A model generated the notes under the pieces. It searched no databases. It saw nothing but the letters and a program-made list of their open reading frames with translations, and was not told the origin of the DNA. Positions 43,991 through 53,079 of a DNA stretch of 64,000 nt are shown here, piece after piece (the first letter of the stretch is position 1; every line of letters begins with the position of its first letter). Made by a program: the position numbers and the translations under genes. Origin of the DNA: Emticicia agri (GTDB lineage: Bacteria; Bacteroidota; Bacteroidia; Cytophagales; Spirosomataceae); NCBI RefSeq assembly GCF_004168285.1, contig NZ_SEWF01000002.1, positions 186,001 to 250,000 of the forward strand, read 5' to 3'.

Positions 43991-44020
43991 TAAACGTATA
44001 ATAGTTAGTAAAAATACAAA
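43991..44020 (-). promoter_or_regulatory. Predicted promoter of the short GNAT gene
   Basis: Minus strand TTTTG (44017-44020 plus next base), 18 nt, TACGTTTA (43991-43998), one base from consensus. Confidence 0.55.
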
Positions 44021-44117
44021 ATATTTATATTGAATGAGTTGAGCAGAATTATAGTGAAGAAAAATGCTGATAAAAAAAGAGAGAAAGATTAAAAAAGTAG
44101 AAAATTAACCGGAACTA

Positions 44118-44148
44118 TTGTAATAGCGAGTGCTTGGCTGTATATTTG
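44118..44148 (+). promoter_or_regulatory. Promoter ahead of the predicted small RNA
   Basis: TTG (44118-44120), 20 nt, TATATTTG (44141-44148), an exact -7 match. Confidence 0.65.
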
Positions 44149-44154
44149 CACCAG

Positions 44155-44286
44155 GAATAAACCCTTACCTGAACTAAAAAAAACTAACAATCACTGATGA
44201 ATATACGTTTCAGATGCGTGTATAATCTTGCAAAAATACCATTCCAGCTCTATCACCATACGTGAATTGCGGAATGGTATTTTTTG
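44155..44286 (+). ncRNA. Predicted small RNA upstream of the act operon
   Basis: A ~130-nt transcript is bounded by a consensus promoter (44118-44148) and a strong terminator (44232-44286). It contains a 23-codon frame starting at ATG 44197 (MNIRFRCVYNLAKI...), which might be a leader peptide, but no family is recognised. It is separated from actA by a second complete promoter, so it looks like an independent RNA rather than the actA leader. The start is estimated from the promoter. Confidence 0.45.
44232..44286 (+). terminator. Rho-independent terminator
   Basis: AAAATACCATTCC pairs perfectly with GGAATGGTATTTT across a 25-nt loop, with a T run at the end. Confidence 0.8.
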
Positions 44287-44371
44287 TTAAATTACTTGTA
44301 ATCAGGTGTTTATGTTTTTATTTAAAATTATTCTAAATTACTGTAAAAAATAAAAAAAGTTAAAAAACCTA

Positions 44372-44402
44372 TTTGATTGAAAACAATCGTGGCGTAGTTT
44401 TG
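44372..44402 (+). promoter_or_regulatory. Consensus promoter of the act-cox operon
   Basis: TTTG (44372-44375), 19 nt, TAGTTTTG (44395-44402), both boxes perfect at ideal spacing. Transcription would start near 44409, 30 nt before actA. Confidence 0.8.
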
Positions 44403-44438
44403 CAGTCAGAAAATTAGGTTATACTACTTACATATAAT

Positions 44439-45686
44439 ATGATTCGTAATTTTTATAAATCACTTTTAGCTCTTGCTGTTGTTGTTACAATTTCTTTCAG
44501 CAACGCATTTGCACAAGATTCAACAGCTACTACAGCAGCTCCTGCTGGGGGAGGCGATGCAGCAAAAGGAGAACAATTATTTAAAGGTAACTGTGCCCAA
44601 TGTCATGCTGCTACTAACGAACAAATAGTAGGACCTGGTTTGGCCGGAGTTGAATCTCGCAGAGATTTTGCCTGGCTTAAAAAATGGATTAACAATCCGA
44701 TGGGTATGGTGGCGAGTGGCGATAAGTATGCCAACGAAATCTTCAATAAGTTTAACAAAACCCAGATGACCGCTTTCCCGAACTTCACAGACGATGATGT
44801 GAAAGCAATTCTGGCGTATGTAACTCAGGTAAATGCGGCTCCTGCCCCTACAGCAAGCGCACCAGGAACTACTCCTGTAGCTCAAAGCGGTGATACCGGA
44901 AGCGGAAAGTTTGTGAATGTTATCCTGATTGCGTTGTTGGTAATTATGGGTCTGGTTTTAGTAGCCTTACTTGGAATTCTGCAATTGTTAAACAAACTGA
45001 CAGATAAAACAGAAGGAGCCGAAACTACTTCGGGTAAATCTGTCGGTGAAAAATTACAGTCTGGCTTTAAAGATATTGTCGCTAACAGAACTGTTCGTAT
45101 TGCCATTACCTGGGTGTTTATTCTTTTAGCAACCAAAGCTACTTTCGATGGTCTTTATGGTATAGGTGTTCATCAGGGATATGCTCCTAAACAACCTATC
45201 TCTTTCTCTCATAAATTGCACGCAGGCGAAATGAAAATCAACTGTGCGTATTGTCACACAGGTGTATATAAAGGAAAACAATCGGGTATTCCTTCTGCCA
45301 ATATCTGTATGAACTGCCACAATACTATTAAACGTGAGTCGCCTGAAATTCAGAAGATTTATACAGCTATCAAAGAAGATAAGCCAATTGAATGGGTACG
45401 TGTACATAACCTGCCAGACCTTGCTTACTTCAACCACGCACAACATACCAATGTTGGTGGATTGGATTGTAAAAACTGCCACGGCGATATTGACAAGATG
45501 GAAGTTGTACAACAACGTTCTACGCTAACTATGGGCTGGTGTGTTGATTGTCACCGCAAAACCGAAGTAAACGGTAAAGATAATGCTTACTACGACAAGT
45601 TAATGGAAGCACATAGCGCTGTGAGTAAAGGAAGCATGAAAGTGGAAGATATAGGTGGATTAGAGTGTGCAAGATGCCACTATTAA
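44439..45686 (+). CDS. actA: Alternative complex III subunit A, six-heme form
   Basis: 415 residues. Signal peptide (ending NAFAQ). Six CxxCH motifs start at Cys52, 269, 290, 344, 368 and 410. The first lies in a mono-heme cytochrome c domain at the N-terminus with a likely Met ligand in QMTAFP (~residue 108). A membrane helix follows at ~161-185 (VNVILIALLVIMGLVLV), then the pentaheme domain typical of ActA. ActA takes electrons in the quinol:cytochrome c oxidoreductase complex and passes them to cytochrome c or the oxidase. The fused N-terminal cytochrome adds one heme to the usual five. First gene of the respiratory operon. Confidence 0.94.
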   Translation: MIRNFYKSLLALAVVVTISFSNAFAQDSTATTAAPAGGGDAAKGEQLFKGNCAQCHAATNEQIVGPGLAGVESRRDFAWLKKWINNPMGMVASGDKYANEIFNKFNKTQMTAFPNFTDDDVKAILAYVTQVNAAPAPTASAPGTTPVAQSGDTGSGKFVNVILIALLVIMGLVLVALLGILQLLNKLTDKTEGAETTSGKSVGEKLQSGFKDIVANRTVRIAITWVFILLATKATFDGLYGIGVHQGYAPKQPISFSHKLHAGEMKINCAYCHTGVYKGKQSGIPSANICMNCHNTIKRESPEIQKIYTAIKEDKPIEWVRVHNLPDLAYFNHAQHTNVGGLDCKNCHGDIDKMEVVQQRSTLTMGWCVDCHRKTEVNGKDNAYYDKLMEAHSAVSKGSMKVEDIGGLECARCHY

Positions 45687-45784
45687 TCTTGAAATATAAT
45701 CAGTACAGTTTTAGAATAAATTAATCAAAAGATATTAAGTCCCTTTAATAAGGATTTAACATATAAATACTTAAATCAGCAGTT

Positions 45785-48700
45785 ATGCTCATGGAGAATA
45801 CTAATAAAAGGTATTGGAAAGGGGTTGAAGAATTAAAAAACGATATTGAGTTTGTAAAAAACGCTAATCGTGAATTTAATTTAGACGATATTGACACAGT
45901 CGAACCTACACATCGCCGTGATTTCTTAAAAGTGTTAGGTTTTGGGTTAGCAGCCGTTTCTCTGGCAGCTTGCGATGCACCTGTTCGTAAGGCTATTCCT
46001 TATCTTAACAAGCCTGAAGATGTTGAACCTGGTATTGCTAACTGGTATGCCTCAACTTACGCAGAGGGCGGCGATTACTCAAGCATCTTGGTAAAGACCC
46101 GTGAGGGACGTCCTATCAAAATTGAAGGAAACAAGATGTCGAGCCTTACCAAAGGTGGTGTAAGTGCAAGAGTTCACGCTTCGGTTCTAAGTCTTTATGA
46201 CAACGAAAAACTAAAAGAGCCTCAAAAAGGTGGTTCAAAGATTTCGTGGGCAGACCTTGACAAAGAAGTGGTAGCAGGACTATCAAAAGGTGGCAATATC
46301 CGAATCGTATCAAATACCATTCTTTCTCCTACATTCAAGAAAGTTATTGCTGATTTTATTACCAAGTACCCTACTGCTAAGCATATTACCTATGATGCCA
46401 ATTCTGTTTCAGGATTAATTCAGGCAAATAGCGAATCGTTTGGACAGGCAGTTGTACCAAGCTATGATTTTGGTAAAGCCAAAGTAATGGTAGGTATTAA
46501 TGCCGACTTTTTAGGTACCTGGATTGCTCCTGATGTATTTGCTGCACAATGGGCTGAAACCCGTCGTTTGAGCAGTTCCAAATCAGGTGGTAAAAATGAA
46601 ATGTCTCGTCATTTCCAGTTTGAAACCGGAATGACTATTACAGGTGCTTCTTCTGACTATCGTTCAATGATTAAACCTTCGCAGGAAGGAGCGGTAGTAG
46701 TAGCCCTATATAATAAGGTAGCAGCTGCTTTAGGTGGTACACCCATTTCAGGTCCTGCTATTGAAATACAGAACCTTGATAAATGTGCCAAAGAACTGGC
46801 AGCCGCCAAAGGTGCCGCATTGGTAGTGTCAGGTTCAAACAATCCGGCTATTCAGACCGTTGTTAATGCCTTGAATAGCCTGTTAGGAAGCTACGGAACA
46901 ACTATTGACTTAGGAAACCCGGTAAACTTCCGTCAAGGAAACGATGCTGACATGAACGCCTTCATCAACGAAGTAAAAGGCGGTCAGGTCTCTTCAGTAA
47001 TCTTCCTTTCAAATCCTGTATATGACCACATCAGAGGTGCAGAATTAGGAGAAGCTCTTGGTAGAGTAGCTACTTCTGTCTCATTTGCAGCTAATGCTGA
47101 TGAAACAGCGGCTAAATGTAAATATATTGCTCCTGCTCCTCATTATTTAGAGTCATGGGGTGATGCAGAACCTAAGAAAGGGTTCTACTCATTAATGCAG
47201 CCAACCATTTCTTTAATTTATAATACACGTCAGGCTGAGTCAAGTTTATTGATTTGGGCTGGTGGTTCAGGCGATTATCAGGCTTACCTGAAATCAAGCT
47301 GGAAAAGTATTTTAAATGGGGGTAAATCATGGGTACAGGCATTGCACGATGGAGTATATGAGCCGGGTGCAAGTGTAGTAGCCTCAGGTGCCTCATTTGC
47401 CGGAAATCTTGCCAATGCAGCCACTGCTATTGCAAGTATCAAAGGTTCAGGTATTGAATTGTCAGCTTTTGAAAATATTTCTATCGGCACAGGTACTCAG
47501 GCAAATAACCCTTGGTTACAGGAGATGCCAGACCCGATTTCAAAAGTAACCTGGGAAAATACCATTGCTATTTCGCAAAAAACAGCAACAGAAGTAGGTA
47601 TCGATCAAGGTGACTGGGCAAAATTGACAGTAGGTGGTAAAACCATCGAATTACCTGTACTGATTCAGCCTGGTCAGGCGCATAATACTGTTTCTGTAGC
47701 TATAGGATACGGACGTACTGCCGCAGGTAAAGCCGGAAACGTAGGTGCTAATGTTTTACCATTGGTATCAAACGGACAGTACTGGGCAAGTGATGTTAAA
47801 CTTGAAAAAACGAAGAGCGGTTATACATTAGCGCAGACACAAACACATAATACGGTAATGGGCCGTGAGGCTGTTATTCAGGAGTCGGTGTTGAGCGAAT
47901 ATGTGAAGAACGTAAAAGCAGGTCGTTTTGAGCCTAAATTACAAACTTCAGAAGGATTTAAAAAACCGGGTCAGATTACACTCTGGAACGGGCATGAGAA
48001 GAAAAACCATAGCTGGGGAATGGTAATTGACCTGAACCTTTGTCATGGTTGTGGTTCATGTTTGGTAAGTTGCCAGGCCGAAAACAACATTCCTGTTGTT
48101 GGTAAAGCCGAGGTAGCACGTGCCAGAGAAATGCACTGGATTCGTCTGGATCGTTATTATAGTTCTGATGCACCACACGAGGAGGGTTATAGCCCGGCTG
48201 GTTTCAGAGCAATGGAAATAGCTTCTGAGAATCCTGATGTAGTGTTCCAGCCAATGATGTGTCAACACTGTTCAAATGCGCCTTGCGAAACAGTTTGTCC
48301 GGTATTAGCCACTACACATAGTTCAGAAGGTCTTAACCAAATGACCTATAACCGTTGTATCGGTACTCGTTATTGTGCCAACAACTGTCCATATAAAGTA
48401 CGTCGTTTCAACTGGTTCAAGTATTTTGAAAACGATAATTTTGATTACAACATGAACAACGACTTAGGTCGTATGGTGTTGAACCCTGACGTAACAGTTC
48501 GTTCAAGAGGGGTAATCGAAAAATGTTCGATGTGTGTGCAACGTATTCAATTAGGTAAATTAGAGGCTAAGAAACAAAAACGTCGCCCGGTTGATGGAGA
48601 AATCCAGACAGCTTGTTCTCAGTCTTGTCCTACTAATGCCATCGTATTTGGTGATATGTTAGACCCAGAATCACAAATCTCTAAGACCCTGGCAGTAGAA

Positions 48701-48841
48701 AAAGAAGGAAGAGCATTCCATGTACTGGAGGAAATCAACGTTCAGCCACAAATGACTTATCTGACTAAGATTCGTAACAAAGAAGGTGCGCCAAAAACTG
48801 AAACAAAACCATCAGAACACGCAAGCGGAGCACATTCATAA
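45785..48841 (+). CDS. actB: Alternative complex III subunit B (molybdopterin-like plus ferredoxin)
   Basis: 1018 residues; ATG 45785 and 45791 are both possible. A twin-arginine motif R44-R45-D-F-L-K precedes a hydrophobic segment ending LAAC63, so Tat export and lipidation are possible. Residues ~65-740 form the molybdopterin-oxidoreductase-like domain that in ActB has lost the cofactor. From ~750 comes the iron-sulfur part: CHGCGSCLVSC, CQHCSNAPCETVCP, CIGTRYCANNCP and CSMCVQR/CSQSCP, in keeping with 4Fe-4S and 3Fe-4S clusters. Peripheral periplasmic subunit that relays electrons toward ActA. Confidence 0.95.
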   Translation: MLMENTNKRYWKGVEELKNDIEFVKNANREFNLDDIDTVEPTHRRDFLKVLGFGLAAVSLAACDAPVRKAIPYLNKPEDVEPGIANWYASTYAEGGDYSSILVKTREGRPIKIEGNKMSSLTKGGVSARVHASVLSLYDNEKLKEPQKGGSKISWADLDKEVVAGLSKGGNIRIVSNTILSPTFKKVIADFITKYPTAKHITYDANSVSGLIQANSESFGQAVVPSYDFGKAKVMVGINADFLGTWIAPDVFAAQWAETRRLSSSKSGGKNEMSRHFQFETGMTITGASSDYRSMIKPSQEGAVVVALYNKVAAALGGTPISGPAIEIQNLDKCAKELAAAKGAALVVSGSNNPAIQTVVNALNSLLGSYGTTIDLGNPVNFRQGNDADMNAFINEVKGGQVSSVIFLSNPVYDHIRGAELGEALGRVATSVSFAANADETAAKCKYIAPAPHYLESWGDAEPKKGFYSLMQPTISLIYNTRQAESSLLIWAGGSGDYQAYLKSSWKSILNGGKSWVQALHDGVYEPGASVVASGASFAGNLANAATAIASIKGSGIELSAFENISIGTGTQANNPWLQEMPDPISKVTWENTIAISQKTATEVGIDQGDWAKLTVGGKTIELPVLIQPGQAHNTVSVAIGYGRTAAGKAGNVGANVLPLVSNGQYWASDVKLEKTKSGYTLAQTQTHNTVMGREAVIQESVLSEYVKNVKAGRFEPKLQTSEGFKKPGQITLWNGHEKKNHSWGMVIDLNLCHGCGSCLVSCQAENNIPVVGKAEVARAREMHWIRLDRYYSSDAPHEEGYSPAGFRAMEIASENPDVVFQPMMCQHCSNAPCETVCPVLATTHSSEGLNQMTYNRCIGTRYCANNCPYKVRRFNWFKYFENDNFDYNMNNDLGRMVLNPDVTVRSRGVIEKCSMCVQRIQLGKLEAKKQKRRPVDGEIQTACSQSCPTNAIVFGDMLDPESQISKTLAVEKEGRAFHVLEEINVQPQMTYLTKIRNKEGAPKTETKPSEHASGAHS

Positions 48842-48901
48842 TTTTGACTGAAGAAGTCGTTTTTAATTAAGATAATAGCATTTCAATAAACAAAAAAAAC
48901 T

Positions 48902-50281
48902 ATGCACGTAGTTTCACCTATAAGAGAGAAGCTGGTATTGAATGGTAAGTCTTACCACGATATAACAGAAGATATTAGTAGACATGTTGAAGCAAAACCT
49001 ACTAAAGAGTGGAAAGTAGCATTTGGTATCTCAGTATTGGTATTATTGTATGGTACTGCCTGGGTATGCTGGACTTGGTGGGAAGGTCTTGGTGTGTGGG
49101 GATTGAACAAAACAGTAGGTTGGGCATGGGATATTACCAACTTTGTATGGTGGGTAGGTATTGGTCACGCTGGTACACTTATCTCTGCCGTATTGCTACT
49201 ATTCCGTCAGAAATGGAGAACATCTATCAACCGTGCTGCTGAGGCGATGACCATTTTTGCCGTAATTTGTGCGGCGTCATTCATCGTCATGCACATGGGG
49301 CGTCCGTGGTTAGCTTACTTCGCATTACCATTGCCTAATACATTTGGTTCTTTGTGGGTAAACTTTAACTCTCCATTAGTTTGGGACGTGTTTGCTATCT
49401 CGACTTACTTCTCAGTATCTTGTTTGTTCTGGTATATTGGTATGATTCCTGATTTGGCTACTATCCGTGACCGTGCAACAGGTATGCGTAAGAAAGTATA
49501 TGGTGCTTTAGCTATCGGCTGGACAGGCGGTGCAAAATCATGGGCAAGATATGAAGACATTTCATTAATCCTTGCAGGTCTTTCTACGCCACTGGTACTT
49601 TCAGTTCACACTATCGTATCATTCGACTTTGCTACTTCGGTCATTCCGGGCTGGCATACAACTATCTTCCCTCCATATTTCGTGGCAGGTGCCATTTTCT
49701 CAGGTTTCGCTATGGTTCAAAACCTGATGCTTGTAACACGTGTGGTATATAAATTAGAAGATTATGTGACCTTAGATCACATCTCTTTAATGAACAAAAT
49801 CATTACACTTACGGGGTCAGTGGTAGGTATTGCCTATATTACAGAGTTCTTTATTGCCGCTTACTCAGGGGTTGAATACGAAAAATATGCGTTCATCAAC
49901 CGTGCTACTGGTCCACTTTGGTGGTCTTATGCAGCCATGATGACCTGTAACGTACTTTCTCCTCAGTTGTTCTGGTTTGAAAGCATCCGCAGAAATATCG
50001 TGGTATCTTTTGTAATGGCAGTTGTGGTAAACATTGGTATGTGGTTTGAGCGTTTCGTAATTATCGTAACTTCGCTTCACAGAGACTATCTTCCATCAAG
50101 CTGGACTTATTTCACTCCTCGATTGGGAGATATTTCAGACTATATTTTCTCCTTTGGTTTCTTCTTTACAGCGTTCTTCTTATTCTCGAAGTTCTTACCG
50201 GTTATTAATATGGCTGAGGTAAAATCTGTATTGAAATCATCATCAGAGAAATATCCTGAAAAAATAAAGAAAAAAGCATAA
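48902..50281 (+). CDS. actC: Alternative complex III subunit C, NrfD-like quinol-site protein
   Basis: 459 residues with about ten membrane helices in the NrfD/PsrC fold (for example WVGIGHAGTLISAVLLLFRQKWRTSINRAAEAM). By family knowledge ActC holds the menaquinol-binding site and a putative proton path. It lies 60 bp after actB; ActF further down is its paralogue. Confidence 0.95.
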   Translation: MHVVSPIREKLVLNGKSYHDITEDISRHVEAKPTKEWKVAFGISVLVLLYGTAWVCWTWWEGLGVWGLNKTVGWAWDITNFVWWVGIGHAGTLISAVLLLFRQKWRTSINRAAEAMTIFAVICAASFIVMHMGRPWLAYFALPLPNTFGSLWVNFNSPLVWDVFAISTYFSVSCLFWYIGMIPDLATIRDRATGMRKKVYGALAIGWTGGAKSWARYEDISLILAGLSTPLVLSVHTIVSFDFATSVIPGWHTTIFPPYFVAGAIFSGFAMVQNLMLVTRVVYKLEDYVTLDHISLMNKIITLTGSVVGIAYITEFFIAAYSGVEYEKYAFINRATGPLWWSYAAMMTCNVLSPQLFWFESIRRNIVVSFVMAVVVNIGMWFERFVIIVTSLHRDYLPSSWTYFTPRLGDISDYIFSFGFFFTAFFLFSKFLPVINMAEVKSVLKSSSEKYPEKIKKKA

Positions 50282-50311
50282 TCATTAGAATTAAGAAACC
50301 ATTATCAGACA

Positions 50312-50833
50312 ATGGCAGATAACAAATATTTAGTTGGTGTTTTTGACGACGAGGATGAAGTATTACATGCAGTCGGAGAAGTAAGACACAGTGGCGTGAA
50401 AATCCACGAAGTATATACTCCTTTTGCTATACACGGCCTTGATCGTGCCTTAGGATACGACCGCCCAAGAATGGGTATCGCAGCTTTCTTGTTTGGTATA
50501 ACCGGAACCTGTTGTGCTTTATTGTTAACTTTCTGGACAATGGGAATTGACTGGCCTATCAATGTAGGTGGTAAGAACTTTTTCCCTTGGCCAACCAACG
50601 TTCCGATTATATTTGAGCTGACAGTCCTTTTGGCTTCGTTTGGTATGTCTTTCACTTTCTTTGTGATGGAAGGGATGGGGCCAACTGCTAAACCAGTTAT
50701 TTTTGATGTAAGAAGTACTGACGACAAATTCATTATGGCAATTGATTTATCAAAAAACAAATTGTCAGAACTTGAAATCACTGATATTCTGAAAGAATCA
50801 GGTGCTTCTGAGGTAAATGTGAAAGAAGTTTAG
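50312..50833 (+). CDS. actD: Alternative complex III subunit D (DUF3341)
   Basis: 173 residues. N-terminal soluble DUF3341 segment (LVGVFDDEDEVLHAVGEVR, KIHEVYTPFAIHGLD) with two central membrane helices (about 50-74 and 90-118). A small structural subunit of the Act complex. Usual position and length. Confidence 0.94.
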   Translation: MADNKYLVGVFDDEDEVLHAVGEVRHSGVKIHEVYTPFAIHGLDRALGYDRPRMGIAAFLFGITGTCCALLLTFWTMGIDWPINVGGKNFFPWPTNVPIIFELTVLLASFGMSFTFFVMEGMGPTAKPVIFDVRSTDDKFIMAIDLSKNKLSELEITDILKESGASEVNVKEV

Positions 50834-50945
50834 TGAAAGAAAACAAGGAATAGACCTGCAAAGGCTAATCCAACCAATATATATACAGAACATTGATGAG
50901 TATCAGCCAACTGACTCATACAATAATACATTAATTTGTTTTCAA

Positions 50946-51560
50946 ATGAAATTTTCAGTCCGAAATATCACGCTTGCGGTAGCAGTAACAACTTTCTCAA
51001 CAGTTGTTTTGTCATCATGTCATGATAACAATAGTACAGGTTGGGAGTTTGCTCCAAATATGTACAACTCTCGTGCTTACGAGCCATTGACACAATGGCG
51101 TGAAAATACGATTAATCCTGACGGAAAAAATATGCGTCAGCCGGTACCAGGTACTGTTGCCCGTACAAATTACCATACGTCATTCTTACAGGATGACAGC
51201 ACAGTAGTAAACGACCTGATGATATATAATTTACCTGCAGATAGTATTGCGGTAGCAGAAGCAACCTTGAAAAATCCAATACCTTGGTCGGATGCAGTAG
51301 AAACGGAAGGTCAGGCATTGTATGAAAGAAACTGTGCGCATTGCCACGGCGAAAAAGGTGCAGGTGATGGCCCGGTTGGTAAAGTTTATAAAGGTGTGCC
51401 TAACTATGCCAGTGACGCCTACAAAAACATGAATGACGGCCATATCTACCATGTAATTACTTACGGTAAAGGACGTATGTGGCCTCATGCTTCTCAGGTA
51501 AATCCTGAAGAACGCTGGAAGATAGTACATTACGTACACAGATTACAATTAGGAAATTAA
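50946..51560 (+). CDS. actE: Alternative complex III subunit E, mono-heme cytochrome c lipoprotein
   Basis: 204 residues. Lipoprotein signal peptide with VLSSC, lipidated at Cys25. One heme site C130-A-H-C133-H134 (ALYERNCAHCHGEKGAGDG) and a probable axial Met in the GRMWPHASQ region. It ferries electrons within or out of the Act complex. With ActA this brings the total to seven c-hemes here. Confidence 0.94.
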   Translation: MKFSVRNITLAVAVTTFSTVVLSSCHDNNSTGWEFAPNMYNSRAYEPLTQWRENTINPDGKNMRQPVPGTVARTNYHTSFLQDDSTVVNDLMIYNLPADSIAVAEATLKNPIPWSDAVETEGQALYERNCAHCHGEKGAGDGPVGKVYKGVPNYASDAYKNMNDGHIYHVITYGKGRMWPHASQVNPEERWKIVHYVHRLQLGN

Positions 51561-51563
51561 TAA

Positions 51564-51592
51564 CGCACCCCCATCCCTAAAGGGGCGTGTTA
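51564..51592 (+). other. G+C-rich hairpin between actE and actF
   Basis: ACGCACCCC pairs with GGGGCGTGT (one mismatch, one G-U); between them lies ATCCCTAAA, reminiscent of the CCCTAAAGGGG part of the REPIN-like arms. No T run follows, so this may be a degraded repeat arm or an RNA-processing hairpin rather than a terminator. Confidence 0.5.
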
Positions 51593-51647
51593 GGAAATAT
51601 TATAATGATTACCTCTCTGTAGGGGCGAGGTTAAAATTTCAAGAATA

Positions 51648-52997
51648 ATGGCTCATAATACTCACGGAATTCCTTCAACAGAAGAAAGATTTGAGTTTAC
51701 ATCCGAATCAAGAAGCAAATTATTAATTGCTGCAGCCTTAGGTGTAGTGTTGGTTGCTATCGGAGCATTTCTTTTAAATAAAGGCTGGTCAATAGGTGTT
51801 TGGGAATCGCATGGTGCAGGGCACGATGCTGCCGCCGCCGGACACGATGCTCACGCTGCTGCTGCACATGGCGGAGGTGAACATCATGGCCCAACTTTGA
51901 TTAATCGCATCATTGCTAACCTATGGATGAACAGCGTTTATTTTCTTGGGATTTCGGTTGTCGGAATGTTCTTCATTTCATATAATTATGTAGCAAAAGC
52001 AGGTTGGTCAGTATCAATTAAACGTGTAGCTGAGGCTTTCCCATCATTTATCTGGGTACCGGGTGCTATTATCATTATACTCTTTCTTATCCCTTCTACC
52101 CGCCACATGATTTACCATTGGACTCATGAGGGTATTATGGATAAAGGAAGCGAGAACTATGATAAAATCATTGCAACTAAATCGTGGTACCTGAATATGC
52201 CATTCTTTACCATCCGTTTATTAGCTTATGTTGGTGTATGGTACTATTTGTGGACATTGGTACGTAAATACTCTATTGCAGAAGAGCAGGAAGGCGGATT
52301 GGAGTATTATTACAAAAGCCGTAATGTTGCCAAGATATTCTTATTATTCTTTGCCGTTACTTCTTCAACATCAGCCTGGGATTTATCGATGTCAATTGAT
52401 ACACACTGGTTCTCAACTATGTTCGGTTGGTATCACCTGGCGAGCTGGCACGTAGCAGGTTTAGCGGCCTTGATGTATGCTATTCTGATACTAAAAGACA
52501 AAGGATATTTGAAAGCAGTAAATGATAGTCATCTTCACGATTTAGGTAAATTCATTTTTGGTTTCTCAATTTTCTGGACTTATGTTTGGTTCTCGCAGTA
52601 TCTATTAATTTTCTATGCCAACTTACCTGAAGAAACTATCTATTTCCGTGAGCGTTTCACAGGTCATGACGGACGTTACTGGTGGCCATTCCATATTAAC
52701 TTTGTTTTGAATTTCTTTTTCCCGATTCTGATTCTGATGGCAAGAGATTCAAAAAGAAGACCAACATTATTGAAATTGGGTTGCGGTTCTATTCTGGTAG
52801 GGCACTGGTTTGACTTCTATCAGATGCACATGCCGGGTATTGCTAAAGATCAGGGAGGTATAGGTATTATTGAGTGGGGAACAACGCTGACATTTGCTTC
52901 ATTGTTTATCTACTTTGTAGCAAACACATTGTCAAAAGCAAATCTATATCCGAAAAAACACCCATTCCTGGAAGAAAGTTTGCACCACGATATCTAA
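51648..52997 (+). CDS. actF: Alternative complex III subunit F, NrfD-like
   Basis: 449 residues, about ten membrane helices, paralogous to ActC in fold. An N-terminal loop after TM1 is very rich in His, Ala and Gly (residues ~50-82), which is periplasmic in orientation and could bind metal or just be linker. Later helices contain WDLSMSIDTHWFSTMFGW, well conserved in the family. An integral subunit of the quinol oxidoreductase. Confidence 0.95.
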   Translation: MAHNTHGIPSTEERFEFTSESRSKLLIAAALGVVLVAIGAFLLNKGWSIGVWESHGAGHDAAAAGHDAHAAAAHGGGEHHGPTLINRIIANLWMNSVYFLGISVVGMFFISYNYVAKAGWSVSIKRVAEAFPSFIWVPGAIIIILFLIPSTRHMIYHWTHEGIMDKGSENYDKIIATKSWYLNMPFFTIRLLAYVGVWYYLWTLVRKYSIAEEQEGGLEYYYKSRNVAKIFLLFFAVTSSTSAWDLSMSIDTHWFSTMFGWYHLASWHVAGLAALMYAILILKDKGYLKAVNDSHLHDLGKFIFGFSIFWTYVWFSQYLLIFYANLPEETIYFRERFTGHDGRYWWPFHINFVLNFFFPILILMARDSKRRPTLLKLGCGSILVGHWFDFYQMHMPGIAKDQGGIGIIEWGTTLTFASLFIYFVANTLSKANLYPKKHPFLEESLHHDI

Positions 52998-53079
52998 TAG
53001 CTTATTAGATAATTTTAAAAAGTTTTAATTTTAAAGCATACAAGGATTAAGCACTTATAACTTGTAAAATTTTAGTAAC

